From NCBI RefSeq assembly GCF_036347135.1, contig NZ_CP108938.1, positions 2,418,001 through 2,482,000 of the forward strand: DNA of 64,000 nt, written 5' to 3'. The notes below the pieces were generated by a model. That model did not search any database. It was not told the origin of the DNA and saw nothing but the letters and a program-made list of their open reading frames with translations. Shown in pieces: positions 61,411 to 64,000 of the stretch. The DNA is from Streptomyces sp. NBC_00775. Lineage in GTDB: Bacteria; Actinomycetota; Actinomycetes; Streptomycetales; Streptomycetaceae. Position 1 is the stretch's first letter. Each line of letters starts with the position of its first letter. The position numbers and the translations under genes were made by a program.

Positions 61411-62055
61411 ATGGCCGGGACCCGGCTGGACGGCAGGGTCGAACGCGGCAACCGTACGCGGCAGTTGGTCCTCCGCCGCACCGTCGACATCGCCTCCGTC
61501 GAAGGCCTGGAGGCGCTGTCCGTCGGGCGTCTCGCCACCGAGCTCCAGCTCAGCAAGAGCGGCGTCTTCGCCCTCTTCGGCTCCAAGCAGGAACTGCAAC
61601 TGGCCACCGTGCGGGAGGCGGGGCGCGTCTACGTCGAGCAGGTGATCCGGCCCGCGGCCCAGGCCCCGGCCGGGATCGCCCGCGTCCGGCGCCTGTGCGA
61701 ACTCTGGCTGGACTACTCCCAGGGCCGGGTCTTCCCGGGCGGCTGCTTCTTCTACGAGGTCGTCGCCGAGTTCGACGCCCGGCCGGGGCCGGTGCACGAC
61801 GCGGTGGTCCGCGCCCAGCGGGACTGGACGGACCACGTGGAGCGCACCGTCGCCGAGGCCCGCGACCTCGGCGACCTCCACCCCGACACGGACGCCCCCC
61901 AACTCGCCTTCGAACTCATCGCGTTGATGGAGACGGCCAACGCCATCTCCGTCCTGCGCGACGAGACGGTCGCCTACCGCAGGGCCCGCGTCGCGATCGC
62001 CTCCCGGCTGCGGGCGGCGGCGACGGATCCGTCCGCGGTTCCTGAAGTCTCGTAA
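61411..62055 (+). CDS. TetR/AcrR family regulator
   Basis: A 214-residue TetR protein. The N-terminal helix-turn-helix (about 17-60, SVGRLATELQLSKSGVFALFGSK) is followed by a helical ligand domain with FPGGCFFYEVVAEF, typical of the YcdC/AcrR-like C-terminal group. GGGGAGGG precedes the ATG. It stands alone on the plus strand, 52 nt after the DUF4267 gene. Its target is not evident. Confidence 0.88.
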   Translation: MAGTRLDGRVERGNRTRQLVLRRTVDIASVEGLEALSVGRLATELQLSKSGVFALFGSKQELQLATVREAGRVYVEQVIRPAAQAPAGIARVRRLCELWLDYSQGRVFPGGCFFYEVVAEFDARPGPVHDAVVRAQRDWTDHVERTVAEARDLGDLHPDTDAPQLAFELIALMETANAISVLRDETVAYRRARVAIASRLRAAATDPSAVPEVS

Positions 62056-62134
62056 CACGTACGGCAATTGAGCAGCCCTCACGGTTCGATGAAACAAGTA
62101 GCACGACCGTTCGCTTAGTTTTATGCTCGGTTCC

Positions 62135-62605
62135 ATGAGCCACCCAAGGATCCTTCGCTCGCGCTGGCAGCCAGGCCCCCAGGGGCACTTCCCCGCCGGA
62201 CCGGCGGTGGTGAGCTTCACCGACTTCACCGCCGACACCTTCCGGCAGTCCTGGTCCGTCGCCCTCGCGGGACTGCGGCTGCGCGGCACCTGGCCCGACA
62301 CCCCCGGCGCGATCGGCATGTGGCTGTGGGCCGATCCGATGCGGCGGCGCTCGGGGTCGGTCTCGGTCTGGGCGGACGCGGTGGGGCTCAAGGAGTTCGT
62401 CGGCCGGCCCGACCACGTACGGATCGTGCGCGCGCACCGCGGTCGCGGAGTGCTGCGGTCGGCGGGATGGGAGACCGAGCGCTTCGACGCGGCGGAGGCC
62501 TGGGCGCACGCACGTCACCTGATCAACAACGGCACCTGCCGAAGAACGCGTCCGATCGGGCACGCGCCTGACCGGAACAGCGAGGCTGGAGGACACCGCA
62601 CATGA
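62135..62605 (+). CDS. Conserved hypothetical protein, ferredoxin-like monooxygenase-type fold
   Basis: A 156-residue soluble protein. The central region (SFTDFTADTFRQSWSVALAGLRLR, GAIGMWLWADPMRRRSGSVSVW) resembles small antibiotic-monooxygenase-like or DUF3291-like domains, but no catalytic residue can be fixed. It overlaps the next gene by ATGA, so the two are coupled. The ATG at 62135 is my choice; an ATG at 62123 is in frame. Neither has a good ribosome site. Confidence 0.6.
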   Translation: MSHPRILRSRWQPGPQGHFPAGPAVVSFTDFTADTFRQSWSVALAGLRLRGTWPDTPGAIGMWLWADPMRRRSGSVSVWADAVGLKEFVGRPDHVRIVRAHRGRGVLRSAGWETERFDAAEAWAHARHLINNGTCRRTRPIGHAPDRNSEAGGHRT

Positions 62606-63213
62606 CGAGAACGACCGGACCGGACATCGTCGAGCTCGACCGGATCGCCGTACAGGAGTCGCTCAGGGTCGTGGGGCTGGCCCAGGAGGCGGACTGGGAG
62701 CGGGACACCCCTTGCACGGGGTGGACGCTGCGGCGGCTGGTGGCGCACATGGCCGCACAGCACTACGGGTTCGCGGCGGCCGCACGCGGGGCGGGGCGCG
62801 AGGCGGCGTACTGGCGGGAGCCGGAGGACATGAGCGATCCGGGGCGGACGTATCGGGGCGCGGCGACGACGGTGCTCGCCGCGTTCGCCGAACCGGGCCT
62901 CACGGAGCGGGAGTTCGCGCTGCCTGAACTCGGGGCCGGGTTTCCCGGGCGGGTCGCCGTCGGTTTCCACTTCATCGACTACGTGGTGCACGCGTGGGAC
63001 GTGGCCGCCGCGCTCGGCGTCGGCATCGGCCTGCCGGGCCATGTCCTCGACGTGGCGCTCGCCGTCGCGCGGCGCGTGCCGACGGATCCGGCGGGCAGGG
63101 GGCCGGGCTTCGCGTTCGCGCCGGTCCTCGACGGGCCGGCCGGGCCGGACCCCCTGGAGGAGGCGCTGCGGCTGCTGGGACGCGACCCGGAGAAGTGGCC
63201 GCCGGCGAAGTAG
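62602..63213 (+). CDS. DinB-like TIGR03086-type metal-binding protein
   Basis: A 203-residue protein of the DinB-like mycothiol-dependent maleylpyruvate isomerase superfamily, TIGR03086 branch. Characteristic parts are DTPCTGWTLRRLVAHMAAQH (a metal-binding His) and HFIDYVVHAWDVAAALG (further His residues). Such enzymes use mycothiol, the actinomycete thiol, for isomerase or transferase reactions. GGAGGACA is upstream. Substrate unknown. Confidence 0.88.
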   Translation: MTRTTGPDIVELDRIAVQESLRVVGLAQEADWERDTPCTGWTLRRLVAHMAAQHYGFAAAARGAGREAAYWREPEDMSDPGRTYRGAATTVLAAFAEPGLTEREFALPELGAGFPGRVAVGFHFIDYVVHAWDVAAALGVGIGLPGHVLDVALAVARRVPTDPAGRGPGFAFAPVLDGPAGPDPLEEALRLLGRDPEKWPPAK

Positions 63214-63358
63214 GAGGCTTCCGGTCCGGCGTCTCCGCCAGGATGCCCCGCGCCTTCCGCCCACACGTTTGAACAGCACGGTCGTCCCGTACGTACCTCC
63301 TGGCACTGGCCAAGTAATGGATCCCAACGACCAGTTGGTTTGCCCCGGGAGGCTCAAT

Positions 63359-64000
63359 TTGCGGCGTATCAACGGCAGCGCCCTCGTCATCGCGGCACTC
63401 GTCGCCACCGTCGGAGCGCTCGCGTTCCCCGTGTGGTCGTACGCCGACCGTTCCGGCACGGGCGCGGCGAATGTCGCCGCCGGGACGGTGAACACACGCT
63501 GGGGGCCGCTGACCGCCGCGGACCGGGATCTGATCGTCCGGGTGCGGCTGGCCGGGCTGTGGGAGTTGCCGGCCGGGCAGCAGGCCATCGAGCGGGCCCC
63601 CACCAAGGCCATCAAGGAAGCGGGCGACCATCTGATCGTCGGGCACACCGACCTCGACAAGCGGGTGCGGATCGTGGCGGCCCAGCTCAATGTCGAGCTG
63701 CCGAACCAGCCGAACGAGCAGCAGCAGGGCTGGTTGCAGGAGCTGACGGCGGCGTCGGGCAAGGAGTACGAGTACAAGTTCGCGAACCTGCTGCGGGCCG
63801 CCCACGGCAAGATCTTTCCGGCGATCGGCGCGGTCCGCAACAGCACCCGCAACACGCTCGTGCGACAGCTGGCCAGCGACGCCAACCTGACCGTGCTCGA
63901 CCACATCACAATGCTGGAGAAGACCGGGAACGTCGACTTCGACGCCATCGCCGCGGCCGCGGCCGCCACCACGACGGCCAGCCCCACCGGTCCCCCGGCA
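63359..64000 (+). CDS. DUF4142 domain protein (partial, cut by window end)
   Basis: An open frame that runs to the window end (at least 214 codons). A signal-like N-terminus (RRINGSALVIAALVATVGAL) precedes a DUF4142 domain with GLWELPAGQQAIERAPTKA and a His in VGHTDLDKRVR. This is the family of secreted or periplasmic helical proteins common in streptomycetes. The TTG start at 63359 is set by GGGAGG at 63347-63352; an in-frame ATG at 63317 is possible but lacks a ribosome site. Confidence 0.8.
   Translation, partial: MRRINGSALVIAALVATVGALAFPVWSYADRSGTGAANVAAGTVNTRWGPLTAADRDLIVRVRLAGLWELPAGQQAIERAPTKAIKEAGDHLIVGHTDLDKRVRIVAAQLNVELPNQPNEQQQGWLQELTAASGKEYEYKFANLLRAAHGKIFPAIGAVRNSTRNTLVRQLASDANLTVLDHITMLEKTGNVDFDAIAAAAAATTTASPTGPPA

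Overview
The window is chromosomal DNA of a Streptomyces or very close actinomycete. Support comes from the very high GC content with strong GC3 bias, frequent GTG starts, GGAGG-type ribosome sites, ATGA/GTGA stop-start overlaps, Streptomyces-type families (DUF6230/DUF6114 pair, tandem IclR, PAS-GAF-SpoIIE phosphatase, DUF4142) and a conserved core block (murC, msrB, RibD-like reductase, ZapE ATPase). No rRNA, tRNA, CRISPR array or transposase gene was seen.

Left part (1-18.6 kb): a DUF6230/DUF6114 membrane pair, an orphan membrane protein, a cytochrome P450, a DUF3533 exporter-like protein facing the remains of a TetR gene across a 40-bp perfect palindrome, a SpoIIE/HATPase signalling protein, a double-length IclR regulator divergent from an aquaporin-like channel plus aldehyde dehydrogenase, a GT2/GT39 glycosyltransferase pair, a TetR gene facing a truncated dehydrogenase remnant, two small envelope proteins and an LPG-synthase-like flippase.

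Centre (18.7-46.9 kb): a hybrid NRPS/PKS gene cluster built largely from separate proteins. A twelve-gene leftward operon, mostly with 4-8 nt overlaps, encodes in order: free carrier protein; C-A-T module whose adenylation code reads as threonine; KS-AT(malonyl)-T polyketide module; discrete luciferase-like monooxygenase; C-T-E module with no A domain; MFS exporter; SDR with a mycofactocin-type insertion; stand-alone condensation protein; type II thioesterase; SHMT-like PLP enzyme; a module with only half a C domain plus A-T; and leuA. Divergently transcribed are a second C-A-T NRPS and a second type II thioesterase. A convergent pair (NAD-dependent epimerase and stand-alone adenylation enzyme) closes the cluster. 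No pathway regulator and no integrated thioesterase are visible. The assembly line probably builds a short peptide-polyketide hybrid from threonine, a malonyl unit and two or three further residues, with A, C and release functions supplied in trans. I cannot name the product.

The most striking observation is inside the threonine adenylation domain. A 181-bp element with perfect 24-bp terminal inverted repeats, bounded by CTAG and nearly palindromic over its whole length, looks like a MITE. It adds exactly 177 nt (59 codons) without frameshift or stop, in the loop between core motifs A4 and A5.

Right part (47-64 kb): msrB, murC, a small conserved protein, a RibD-like reductase, zapE, a small secreted protein, a beta-carbonic anhydrase followed by a SulP/STAS transporter with a frameshift at a six-G run, an SPFH/band-7 protein, a secreted Gly/Asp/Asn-rich protein with repeated RGD, about 1 kb of gene-poor DNA, a polysaccharide-deacetylase-like lipoprotein, an ABC exporter pair, a Pth2-like hydrolase, a TetR/DUF4267 divergent pair with two matching 13-bp operators, a second TetR, a small conserved protein, a DinB-like protein and the start of a DUF4142 gene cut by the window end.
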